Origin: CAYQJL01 sp964612295
Lineage (GTDB): Bacteria > Eisenbacteria > RBG-16-71-46 > CAIMUX01 > WJJG01
Direction of reading: 5' to 3'
Length of the DNA stretch: 62,497 nt
NCBI GenBank assembly: GCA_964612295.1
Contig: CAZTDY010000017.1
Span: forward strand, 1 to 62,497
A program made the translations under genes and the position numbers. Positions 28,082-35,318 of this stretch are shown in pieces. Each line of letters begins with the position of its first letter. Within the stretch, counting starts at the first letter, position 1. The notes below the pieces were generated by a model. That model was not told the DNA's origin. It saw only the letters and a list, made by a program, of their open reading frames with translations, and made no database searches.

Positions 28082-28102
28082 AACCGGGTTGTACAACCGG
28101 GT
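28082..28102 (+). promoter_or_regulatory. Direct repeat with central palindrome before the tail-anchored gene
   Basis: AACCGGGT occurs twice (28082-28089 and 28095-28102), and GTTGTACAAC (28088-28097) is a perfect 10-base palindrome between them. The site lies between tssK and the next gene, just before its AAGGAG. It could be a protein-binding site or a small RNA hairpin affecting translation; it may also be chance. Confidence 0.25.
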
Positions 28103-28124
28103 GGTCACCAAGGAGCCGTTCGCG

Positions 28125-29036
28125 ATGGGCGTTGGAATCAATCAGCTCGAGGAGGTCTTCCGTCAGGCGGGAAACTTCGACACCGATTCCGCCTCGCACA
28201 GCCAGGAGGCGCTCGAGCGGAGTCTCGTCGGGGTCTTAGACGATTTCAAGAACCTCCGCGGCAACGACGCGCGCCTGCGTGAGATGGATGAGAAGCTGGC
28301 CGCGCTGGTGGGGGAGACCGAGTTCGAGCAGCCCGGTCTCCGCGTCCTGCTCGCCCATGCCCTGGCAACCCTCTTCGAGAACTACGCCAACGAAGGGCGT
28401 GGATTCCGCAAGGCCTACGAGCTGACCCAGGAAAAGCGAAGCGTCTCCTCGATCGACGGACCCTTCATCTACGAGGAACTGGTTCCCAGCCTCTTCGAGG
28501 AGAGCACTCTGCACGAGGCCGACGGGCTCCGTTTCTATCTGCTCTCCGAGATCGGACGGTTCCTCGAAGACAAAGATCCCGGCGGCCACTGGGGTGACGA
28601 CCTGGCGATCGATCAGGTCCAGGAAGCCCGCACGGACACGCTCCTGCTCGAGCTCGCCCGCCGCCGCGCCCGGTATCACGACGTGCCCAACCTGGCCCAG
28701 AAAGCCCACACGCTGGAACAGCGTCTGGCAGAGGCCGGGTTCTTCGATTCGGCGGCAGAGATCCGCCGCGTGTTGGCCTACTTCTTCGAGCGTCACGGGT
28801 ACATCGAACCGGAGTCCTTCTGGACCCGACTGCGCAAGAAGCTTCTCAGCCTTGGCGGCGGTCGCTCGACGTTCGGTCGGCTCAGCCGGTGGCGGATGGT
28901 TTATCGCATGCAAATGTCCTACATGGTCCTGGCGGTTTTGCTGAGCATTCTCGTCGTGCTCTTCTGGGGTTGGCGGCAAGACGCCCAGATGGAGTTGCTC
29001 GAGCAGTACTACGACCGGGTCAGTGAAATCAAGTAA
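28125..29036 (+). CDS. Tail-anchored membrane protein in the TssL position
   Basis: 303 residues from ATG 28125 (AAGGAG upstream). The first ~260 residues are soluble and helical, with charged helices such as EARTDTLLLELARRRARYH; a single membrane helix lies near the C-terminus (about 263-283, SYMVLAVLLSILVVLFWGW), leaving a ~20-residue tail outside. This topology matches TssL (DotU), but I do not see the DotU hook-domain motifs. By place and topology it is likely the inner-membrane partner of the following GTPase and the docking site for TssK. Function is inferred from context. Confidence 0.6.
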   Translation: MGVGINQLEEVFRQAGNFDTDSASHSQEALERSLVGVLDDFKNLRGNDARLREMDEKLAALVGETEFEQPGLRVLLAHALATLFENYANEGRGFRKAYELTQEKRSVSSIDGPFIYEELVPSLFEESTLHEADGLRFYLLSEIGRFLEDKDPGGHWGDDLAIDQVQEARTDTLLLELARRRARYHDVPNLAQKAHTLEQRLAEAGFFDSAAEIRRVLAYFFERHGYIEPESFWTRLRKKLLSLGGGRSTFGRLSRWRMVYRMQMSYMVLAVLLSILVVLFWGWRQDAQMELLEQYYDRVSEIK

Positions 29037-29054
29037 GCCGAGTAGGGGACGAAC

Positions 29055-31439
29055 ATGGCGCTGACGCTCGGATTGTTCAAGCAGGGCTTGGCCAAGGGCA
29101 AGAAGGCCAAGGGCATGGGGGTGAAGGCCCCCAAGGGCAAGGGCAAAGCCGCGGGGCCGAAAGAGCGCAAGATCGGCATCTTCGGTCACACCCGGGCGGG
29201 GAAGACCGTCTTCCTCACGATGCTCTGGCACCAGACCCACGGTCGTCGCGACTTCTCGTTGGAAACCGACGACTATCAGACGCGCCAGGACATGAGCAGC
29301 TACTTCGATCTCTTGGCCAGCGGCGAGTGGCCTCCGCCGACCGCCACCGAACGTCTCTACCGTTTCACGGCAGTGATCGACACCACCATCCGCTACCCCT
29401 TCGAGTCGCAGGACTACCAGGGCGAGTCTGTCTCGATCGATCGGGAGGTGGAAACCGGCAAGGAGTTCCTCGAGTACTTCGAAGCCTGCGATGCGGTCTT
29501 CGTGTTGGTCGACTCTGAGGACCTCGTCTTCACCGGCGATGACGCCGCCCAGCGGCGGCGCAAGAAGATCGACTCCTTCGAGCTCATGCTGGCTCAGCTG
29601 GTCGAGGGCACCCGCAACCGCCTGCGGATTCCGGTCGCCATCATCGTGACCAAGGCGGACCTCCTGGACGGATTCCGCGATGAGGATCAGGTCGCCCTGG
29701 TCGGTGACGACATTCGCTACTCGCGCTATCGGGGATACGACGGTTTCATTCGCGCGGTCCTGCAGCAGACGCACGTCACGAAGCACCTTCCCTGGCGGGA
29801 GCAGGTCGAAGAGGTTCTCTTGCTGCTGAAGCCGTTGGTGGACTACTGCCTCACGAAGTCGCCCGATCTGCAGATCTTCTTCGTCTCCTCCACCGGCGGG
29901 GTCGAGAAGGCCACGGACAGCGAGGGCAACGAGACGGCCCGCCCGCCCAGCGACCTGCGCCCGATCGGGCTGGAGCGGCCCTTTGTCTGGTCGGTCCACC
30001 TGCTGATGCAGAAGCGCCGCGCGCTCATCGCCCGCAAGGTCAAATGGTGGGTTGTCGCCGCCGCCGCGCTGTTCATTGGGCTGTTCTCTCTGTTCAACTT
30101 TCTGCATGAGGGCCGCATTCAGAAAATCTCCCGCATGTCGGGCGGCCGTTCCGGAGTGGGGTCTGCGCCGGCCACCGAACGCGTGGTCGCCCTGGAGGGC
30201 TATCGCAACGGCTTCCTCTCACGCTTCTTCAGGCCGGGATTCCGCGAGACGGTCGATCTGATCCTGGACTATGAACAGGCCGGGGCCTTGGCGGCTCAGA
30301 TGCAGGAGAACATCGACGGGCTCAACTACGAGCGGTTCGCCGAAGGGCATCGGACGATGCGGGAACTGCGCGACCAGTTCCCCCAGGTTTCGGAGGAGTA
30401 CCGCCGGGCCGGCGGTATCCTCACCGGTCTGGAAGCCGGCTGGGACGCGGCCTACATCCAGTACAAACTGCTTCCCCTTCTGACGCGGAGTCCCTCGTCG
30501 ACCGAGGTCGAGCAGGCCCTGACCCACCTGTACCTGCCGGAGAACAAACGGGAGTGGTCGACCGAATGGCGCAACCGCCAGAGTTCCACGCGCGACGAAC
30601 TCCGCCGCCAGGACCTGCAGCAGATCTTGAGTTCGACCGCTGGGCTGGGCGGTCAATCCTGGCAGGCGCTGACGACCATCCACGCACTCTGTCAATCCTA
30701 CCTGGAGTCTTACTCGGACGACGTGCGTCTCACCGACAATTGGCAGGCGAACTACCGCACGCTTCGGCAGGTCGAGAACCTGCTCGGGTTGGCGTTGGCG
30801 AGCCAGGACTCGCCCGAGGAACTGAGTGGGATCGGCCGGCAGTTGCGCACCACCGTGGATCAGATCGATGGGCAGTCCATCGGTGATCGCCTGGCGAATC
30901 ACCTGGGCGGGCTGAGCAGCGAGGCCATCGCAAGCTCGGCAGGTGAAGCCTACGACGAGCTCGTGGGGCACGTCGATACCGGTGGCCCTGAATTCCGCTT
31001 CAGTGAAGCGTTCAAGAACCGCGCGCGGAGCTTCACCCGCAAGTATCGGGGGACCCCCGAGGCGCAACGGGTGAGCTCGTTCCTCACCCGTATCGAGGCC
31101 ATCGAAAAGAACGGCACCGTGGTCGCGGTTCGGGTCGACGAATGCGACGCCGGCTATCACCTGCGCCTGTGGGACAATGAAGCGGACAACTGGCAGCCCA
31201 GCGATGTGGAGCCCGGATTCCCGGGATCCCTCCGTTGGAAGCCGATGGACCCGATCAAGATCGGGATCGAGCGAACCGATCCGAACAATGTCGGGAACGA
31301 CATCATCGATACCTGGGAAGTGACCGATCGATTCGCTCTGTTCCAGATTCAGGCTGACGGCGGCCGTCATGTGTTCCAGGGGAATCGCCCGGTGGTGATC
31401 TCTTTCCCGGATCTGGATCAAGTGCTGCCGAGGCTCTAA
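29055..31439 (+). CDS. Membrane GTPase in the TssM position (N-terminal TRAFAC-type GTPase, central TM)
   Basis: 794 residues. Basic Lys/Gly-rich start (1-37), then a GTPase domain with G1 GHTRAGKT (44-51), G3-like DYQG (120-123) and G4 TKAD (199-202). One membrane helix follows (about 331-350, WWVVAAAALFIGLFSLFNFL), then a ~440-residue helical extracytoplasmic part ending in a beta-rich domain (about 690-794). Canonical TssM (IcmF) is ~1100-1200 residues with membrane helices before the NTPase; here the order is reversed and the protein shorter. VFLTMLW after the P-loop resembles the double-GTPase (DO-GTPase) group. Stop overlaps the next start (TAATG). Confidence 0.7.
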   Translation: MALTLGLFKQGLAKGKKAKGMGVKAPKGKGKAAGPKERKIGIFGHTRAGKTVFLTMLWHQTHGRRDFSLETDDYQTRQDMSSYFDLLASGEWPPPTATERLYRFTAVIDTTIRYPFESQDYQGESVSIDREVETGKEFLEYFEACDAVFVLVDSEDLVFTGDDAAQRRRKKIDSFELMLAQLVEGTRNRLRIPVAIIVTKADLLDGFRDEDQVALVGDDIRYSRYRGYDGFIRAVLQQTHVTKHLPWREQVEEVLLLLKPLVDYCLTKSPDLQIFFVSSTGGVEKATDSEGNETARPPSDLRPIGLERPFVWSVHLLMQKRRALIARKVKWWVVAAAALFIGLFSLFNFLHEGRIQKISRMSGGRSGVGSAPATERVVALEGYRNGFLSRFFRPGFRETVDLILDYEQAGALAAQMQENIDGLNYERFAEGHRTMRELRDQFPQVSEEYRRAGGILTGLEAGWDAAYIQYKLLPLLTRSPSSTEVEQALTHLYLPENKREWSTEWRNRQSSTRDELRRQDLQQILSSTAGLGGQSWQALTTIHALCQSYLESYSDDVRLTDNWQANYRTLRQVENLLGLALASQDSPEELSGIGRQLRTTVDQIDGQSIGDRLANHLGGLSSEAIASSAGEAYDELVGHVDTGGPEFRFSEAFKNRARSFTRKYRGTPEAQRVSSFLTRIEAIEKNGTVVAVRVDECDAGYHLRLWDNEADNWQPSDVEPGFPGSLRWKPMDPIKIGIERTDPNNVGNDIIDTWEVTDRFALFQIQADGGRHVFQGNRPVVISFPDLDQVLPRL

Positions 31440-32149
31440 TGAGTGGCATGATTCACGTCGAACAGCTCGTCTACGGCACCTTTCCCTTCACCCAGGGATT
31501 CACGCTGGTCAGCAAGTCCGAGGGGATTGACGGCGCGCTGACGCAAGAGGCGGTTTCGGTGTGCAAGTCCTGGGGCGAGGTTGGCCGGCCGGAGTTTCGC
31601 AGCGCGATCTACCATGTGGCGGTTCCCGCCTGCGACAATGTTCACCTGGTCGGCCGCGTGACCCGGCAGGGCACCGATCGTGGGGCGAGGATGGCCTGGT
31701 ACCAGCAGGTGCTCTTGGTGTCGCGCGAGGACTATCTCCTGGCGGGCGCCGATTGCTTCTCCTTCGACAAGGCGGGGTTCTTCAAGGAGAAGTGGTTTGA
31801 AAGCGATCGGTGCCAGGCGCTGGATGTGGATCCGGCGATGATTCCTGCGCCGGCGGCAGAGATCCCCGCCGATCATCGAACGCTTCTCGATCAAATCGTG
31901 CCGGCTCTTGAACGAGGGGACGAGGTTCGTTTTCAGGCCGCCCACCATGCGCGTTTGATCGTTCAATTGATCCGCGAGGCGCTCACGCTGGTGGCTCTCG
32001 AACGCCGCGAGAGCCTGGCCGTGGCGACCTTCGCCTTCAGGCCGGTCAGACGGTACGACCTGTGGTGCGCATATGATCCGGCCGCCGGAACGCCCGACCG
32101 CGTTGAGGATGTGAGTGTCCGCATCGGGTCATCGTCCTCGGCGCAGTAG
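31439..32149 (+). CDS. GAP1-N-like protein (GTPase-associated protein 1 domain)
   Basis: 236 residues, start overlapping the GTPase stop. The beginning, HVEQLVYGTFPFTQGFTLVSKS, is the hallmark of the GAP1-N domain found with TRAFAC GTPases in bacterial conflict and signalling clusters. RSAIYHVAVP and RMAWYQQVLLVSREDYLLAG also fit its strands. The C-terminal 90 residues are helical (TLLDQIVPALERGDEVRF). As known for the family it should regulate or bridge the neighbouring GTPase. In canonical T6SS operons this place is often taken by TagF or TssA; I see neither here. Identification from memory of the motif, not from a search. Confidence 0.55.
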   Translation: MSGMIHVEQLVYGTFPFTQGFTLVSKSEGIDGALTQEAVSVCKSWGEVGRPEFRSAIYHVAVPACDNVHLVGRVTRQGTDRGARMAWYQQVLLVSREDYLLAGADCFSFDKAGFFKEKWFESDRCQALDVDPAMIPAPAAEIPADHRTLLDQIVPALERGDEVRFQAAHHARLIVQLIREALTLVALERRESLAVATFAFRPVRRYDLWCAYDPAAGTPDRVEDVSVRIGSSSSAQ

Positions 32150-32177
32150 CGTGGAAACCCAACGAGGGAGGAAACCG

Positions 32178-32741
32178 ATGTACACGCAGACCACGACCTG
32201 GCAGCGGATGATCGTCGCCCTGGTGGTTGTGTCCCTGATCCTGACCCAGATGCCGCTCTTGGGATCCACCGCCCGGGCTGAGAAGATGGTCACCCTGCGC
32301 GAAGGCCGGGAGATCATGGCGCGCCTGCTGGACGATGGCCGTTCCCGCAACGTTGAGGTGGGCGATGAACTCCGTTTTGAAGTGATCGAGGAGATTCAGG
32401 TCCACGACCACCTCGCCATCGAGAAGGGTGCGGTGGGCACGCTCGTTGTGGATGAGGTCAAACGCAACGGTATGCTCTGGGGCAAGGCGGGGCACGTGGT
32501 GTACGGCAAGGGAACCATCCCCGCGGTCACCCGAAGTAACATCACCATCCCGGTCATGATCAAGGGCACCAACATCTTCAAGGGGAAGTCCCGCAAATGG
32601 ACTGCGATCCTGTTGACCCCTTTGATCTTCGGACTCTTCATGCGTGGGGGACAGGGCGGCGTGGCCCAGGGGGAGACGATCCTCTTAGAGGTCACCAAGA
32701 CTCTCCAGGCACCGGCCATCCGCCCGGAGGACGGTTCCTAG
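32178..32741 (+). CDS. Secreted protein of unknown function
   Basis: 187 residues from ATG 32178 (GAGGGAGGA upstream). A signal peptide covers about residues 8-35 (IVALVVVSLILTQM ... STARA). The mature part is beta-rich with VGDELRFEVIEEI and AIEKGAVGTLVVDEV, and has a hydrophobic stretch (ILLTPLIFGLFMRGG) that may be a second membrane segment, followed by ETILLEVTKT. It lies 28 bases downstream of the GAP1-like gene, so it may be the last gene of the T6SS operon. The family is not recognised. Its stop overlaps that of the NlpC/P60 gene on the other strand. Confidence 0.6.
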   Translation: MYTQTTTWQRMIVALVVVSLILTQMPLLGSTARAEKMVTLREGREIMARLLDDGRSRNVEVGDELRFEVIEEIQVHDHLAIEKGAVGTLVVDEVKRNGMLWGKAGHVVYGKGTIPAVTRSNITIPVMIKGTNIFKGKSRKWTAILLTPLIFGLFMRGGQGGVAQGETILLEVTKTLQAPAIRPEDGS

Positions 32742-33250
32742 ATCACGCGCCGGGCCATCCAGTACACCGCGCGCCAGTAGTCACTGTGTAGGTTGGAGAT
32801 CGTGACGCCTTGCGTCCCGGAGGCGTGGGCGAATTCGTTGTGGCCAAGATAGATCCCGACATGTCGCTTGCCGGATGTGCGCTTGAAGAAGATCAGATCT
32901 CCTGGGCGGAGATGTTCGCGACGGATCTTCCGACCAATCTCGATTTGCTGCTTCGTCGTTCGAGGGATGGACAGGCTATAGACATCCTGGTAGATGTGCA
33001 TCACCAGCGCGGAGCAATCGATGCCCCGTACATTGGTGCCACCCCGACGATAGGGTGTTCCCAGCCAGGGTGCGACGGCCGCGCGCAACTCTCGCTCGGT
33101 TTCTGCCTGCTCGGCGGACACCATGGGGGTACCCCGCTCGGGCGAGCGCGGGTACTGAGCCAGCGTGCACGCGAGGCCGCTCATGGACAGCACCACGACT
33201 GCAATGAGCGCGGTGACCGTTCCTGTATGTCGAAAGTGCTTTTCTAGCAT
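32738..33250 (-). CDS. NlpC/P60 family cell-wall hydrolase, exported
   Basis: 170 residues from ATG 33250 (ATG 33268 also possible). N-terminal signal (TALIAVVVLSMSGLACTL) with a Cys that may be lipidated, although Gly at -3 is not ideal. The catalytic domain has Cys in GIDCSALVMHIY (usual DCSG), His in KRHVGIYLGHN and the third polar residue in FAHASG. PRTTKQQIEIGRKI matches Spr/MepS-type D,L-endopeptidases that cut peptide stems of murein. Single domain, no SH3 or LysM. Faces the T6SS operon with a 4-base overlap of stops. Confidence 0.85.
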   Translation of the reverse strand: MLEKHFRHTGTVTALIAVVVLSMSGLACTLAQYPRSPERGTPMVSAEQAETERELRAAVAPWLGTPYRRGGTNVRGIDCSALVMHIYQDVYSLSIPRTTKQQIEIGRKIRREHLRPGDLIFFKRTSGKRHVGIYLGHNEFAHASGTQGVTISNLHSDYWRAVYWMARRVI

Positions 33251-33362
33251 GGCCTGACCCGTCAACATAGGGCAATTGATCAACAAGGACGCTGGATCGC
33301 CCCCTCTTGTTTCCGATTCGGCGATCAACAAGAAGAACTACAGCCGCGGAGAAGGAGTTCCC

Positions 33363-33791
33363 ATGTCCAGCACGCGCGAGAAGATCGCCGAAGTCTTGAA
33401 CGGAGTCCAGCTGGCCTCCCTGGCGACGATGACCGTGAAAGGTGCCCCCAAGGTGCGTTACGTCATGGTGGCCGCTGACCAGGATCTCACCTTGCGGATC
33501 GCCACCTTTCTTCGGTCCGCGAAGGTCGAGCAGATCCGGGCCAATCCCAGGGTGCACCTGTTGTGCGGGGTCAGCGCGTTGGAGGAGGCTCGCGAGTGGG
33601 TTCAGGTGGACGGGCAGGCTGAGATTTGCACCGACGATGAAGAGCGCAAAGCTATATGGTTTGATGCTTTAGAGAAGTACTTCTCGGGACCGGGCGATCC
33701 GACTCTGGGGGTGATCCGCATCTCTCCGGCCCGCATTGCGTACCACAGGATGGAGTCACGGGAGCCCGAGATCTGGGAACCAGGTGCCTGA
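33363..33791 (+). CDS. Pyridoxamine 5'-phosphate oxidase-like FMN-binding split-barrel protein
   Basis: 142 residues from ATG 33363 with AGAAGGAG upstream. LASLATMTVKGAPKVRYVMV, TLRIATFLRSAKVEQIRANP and WVQVDGQAEICTDDEERKA give the split-barrel strand order of the general-stress protein 26 / PNPOx-like group. These bind FMN, F420 or haem; the cofactor cannot be told from the sequence. Likely a small cytoplasmic redox or binding protein. Stands alone between the NlpC/P60 gene and the NfeD-SPFH pair. Confidence 0.8.
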   Translation: MSSTREKIAEVLNGVQLASLATMTVKGAPKVRYVMVAADQDLTLRIATFLRSAKVEQIRANPRVHLLCGVSALEEAREWVQVDGQAEICTDDEERKAIWFDALEKYFSGPGDPTLGVIRISPARIAYHRMESREPEIWEPGA

Positions 33792-33839
33792 GAGGTGAAT
33801 ATGCCCAGCCGACGCGGGTACTAATAGATTGGGAGGTGC

Positions 33840-34310
33840 ATGATGGATTCGATATCACCGGAACTCATCTGGCTGATTGTTGGACTGGTCTTCCTGTTCC
33901 TGGAGTTCCTGATTCCGGGGGTGGTTCTGGTCTTTTTCGGCCTCGGAGCCTTCATCACGGCCGCGCTGGTTTGGGCCGGCGTGTTGGGAAGCATGACCGG
34001 ACAGCTCCTCTTCTTCAGTGCTGCCTCATTGGTTCTCCTCTTTTCCCTGCGCCGCTTCGTGAGCCGCGCGTTTCGCGGGAAGGTGAAAGCCAATGCGGAC
34101 TACGATGATCAGGGAGAGTACAGCGGGAAGACGGCCATGGTCAGCCGAACGATCCGACCGGGTTCGGTCGACGGTCGTGTCGAATTCGACGGAACCGAGT
34201 GGAAGGCCATTGCCGCCGTTGAGATCCCCGAGGGAACCACGGTCAAGATCGTGGGCAAAGAGAACATCACCTTTACAGTGATCCCCACGCAGTCCTCAGA
34301 AACGGAGTAG
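33840..34310 (+). CDS. NfeD family membrane protein
   Basis: 156 residues with three membrane helices (about 8-28, 31-50, 54-72; LIWLIVGLVFLFLEFLIPGV is typical) and a C-terminal OB-fold domain (85-150: SGKTAMVSRTIRPGS, VDGRVEFDGTEWKA, TTVKIVGKENITFTV). This is the short NfeD form without the protease domain. It occurs with SPFH proteins across bacteria, as here: the stomatin gene starts four bases later. ATG 33843 is an alternative start. Confidence 0.9.
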   Translation: MMDSISPELIWLIVGLVFLFLEFLIPGVVLVFFGLGAFITAALVWAGVLGSMTGQLLFFSAASLVLLFSLRRFVSRAFRGKVKANADYDDQGEYSGKTAMVSRTIRPGSVDGRVEFDGTEWKAIAAVEIPEGTTVKIVGKENITFTVIPTQSSETE

Positions 34311-34314
34311 AGCC

Positions 34315-35256
34315 ATGTTCATAGGAATCGTTGTCGTCATCGTTGTTCTCATACTGGTCACACTGTTTAACACTGCCAAGGTGGTGCCGCAGAAGTCCGC
34401 CTTCGTGGTTGAGCGGTTGGGCAAGTACAACAAGACCCTCGAGGCAGGTTTTCACATTCTGACCCCGTACATTGATCGCGTGGCCTACAAACTCGGCCTC
34501 AAGGAACAGGCGATCGATGTCCCGCCGCAGATCTGTATCACGAAAGACAATGTATCCGTCGAGGTAGACGGGATTCTCTACCTGCGGGTGATGGATCCGC
34601 GAAAGGCGGCCTACGGGATCGCCAACTACCGGTTTGCCACCACGCAGCTGGCGATGACCACCATGCGTAGTGAGATCGGTAAACTGGAGCTCGACCGCAC
34701 GTTTGTGGAGCGCGAGACGATCAATGCGAATGTCGTGATGGCGGTCGACGAAGCGTCCGACCCCTGGGGCATCAAGGTGACCCGATACGAGATCAAGAAC
34801 ATCGCTCCTCCTCACTCCGTCCAGGAGGCGATGGAGAAGCAGATGCGCGCCGAGCGTGAGAAGCGCGCCGATATCGCCCGCTCCGAGGGTGAACGTCAGG
34901 CCCGCATCAACCATGCCGAAGGTGAGCGCCAGGAGATGATTGCGGTCTCCGAGGGTGAGAAGCGCAAGCGAATCAACGAGGCCGAAGGTCGCGGGGCTGA
35001 GATCGAGCGCATCGCCAAGGCCACCGCCTGGGGGATTCGGGAGATCGCCTCATCGATCGAACAGCCGGGCGGCAAGGACGCGGTCAGCCTGCGTATCGCC
35101 GAGCAGTGGATTGGTGAGTTCGGTAACCTGGCCAGGACAAACAACACGATGATCATTCCGCAGGACCTCTCGGACATCGCGGGGGCCGTTGCGGCTCTGA
35201 CGAAGGTTGCCAAAGGAGCGGCCCAGCCGCCCAAGGTGACCCAGCAGGAGAGCTAG
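34315..35256 (+). CDS. qmcA: SPFH domain / stomatin-like protein (QmcA family)
   Basis: 313 residues. One N-terminal membrane helix (2-18), then the SPFH domain starting VVPQKSAFVVERLGKYNKTL and containing DNVSVEVDGILYLRVMDP and YEIKNIAPPHSVQEAMEKQM, followed by a long charged coiled coil (180-240) with repeated EGERQA-type units, and a C-terminal QWIGEFGNLARTNNTMIIP. It forms large membrane-ring oligomers thought to organise lipid microdomains. Paired with the NfeD gene in a two-gene operon. Confidence 0.92.
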   Translation: MFIGIVVVIVVLILVTLFNTAKVVPQKSAFVVERLGKYNKTLEAGFHILTPYIDRVAYKLGLKEQAIDVPPQICITKDNVSVEVDGILYLRVMDPRKAAYGIANYRFATTQLAMTTMRSEIGKLELDRTFVERETINANVVMAVDEASDPWGIKVTRYEIKNIAPPHSVQEAMEKQMRAEREKRADIARSEGERQARINHAEGERQEMIAVSEGEKRKRINEAEGRGAEIERIAKATAWGIREIASSIEQPGGKDAVSLRIAEQWIGEFGNLARTNNTMIIPQDLSDIAGAVAALTKVAKGAAQPPKVTQQES

Positions 35257-35266
35257 CGCAGCCTGA

Positions 35267-35318
35267 GGCGCCCCCCTTGGCCTGACGCTAACGCGCCAGC
35301 CTCGGGTAGGGGGGCGCC
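35267..35318. terminator. 10-base inverted repeat between convergent genes
   Basis: GGCGCCCCCC (35267-35276) and GGGGGGCGCC (35309-35318) are perfect complements around a 32-base loop, between the stomatin gene and the tricorn gene. The right arm lies in the tricorn codons for its last residues. No T-run. A bidirectional terminator or processing hairpin is plausible. Confidence 0.4.

Noticed and set aside
28125..29036. Annotation as a true DotU/TssL
   Set aside because: Topology fits, but I cannot see the DotU hook-domain motifs; only the position is used.
28236..30107. Long open frames on the strand opposite the TssL/TssM-position genes (over 600 codons)
   Set aside because: They are mirror frames caused by high GC at third positions; composition is low in sense, there is no ribosome site, and the opposite strand shows clear GTPase and membrane motifs. 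The same applies to the frames opposite tssK and the M29 aminopeptidase.
32738..33250. NlpC/P60 protein as a T6SS toxin (Tae-like)
   Set aside because: It has its own export signal, is on the opposite strand and has no immunity gene; it looks like a resident murein hydrolase.
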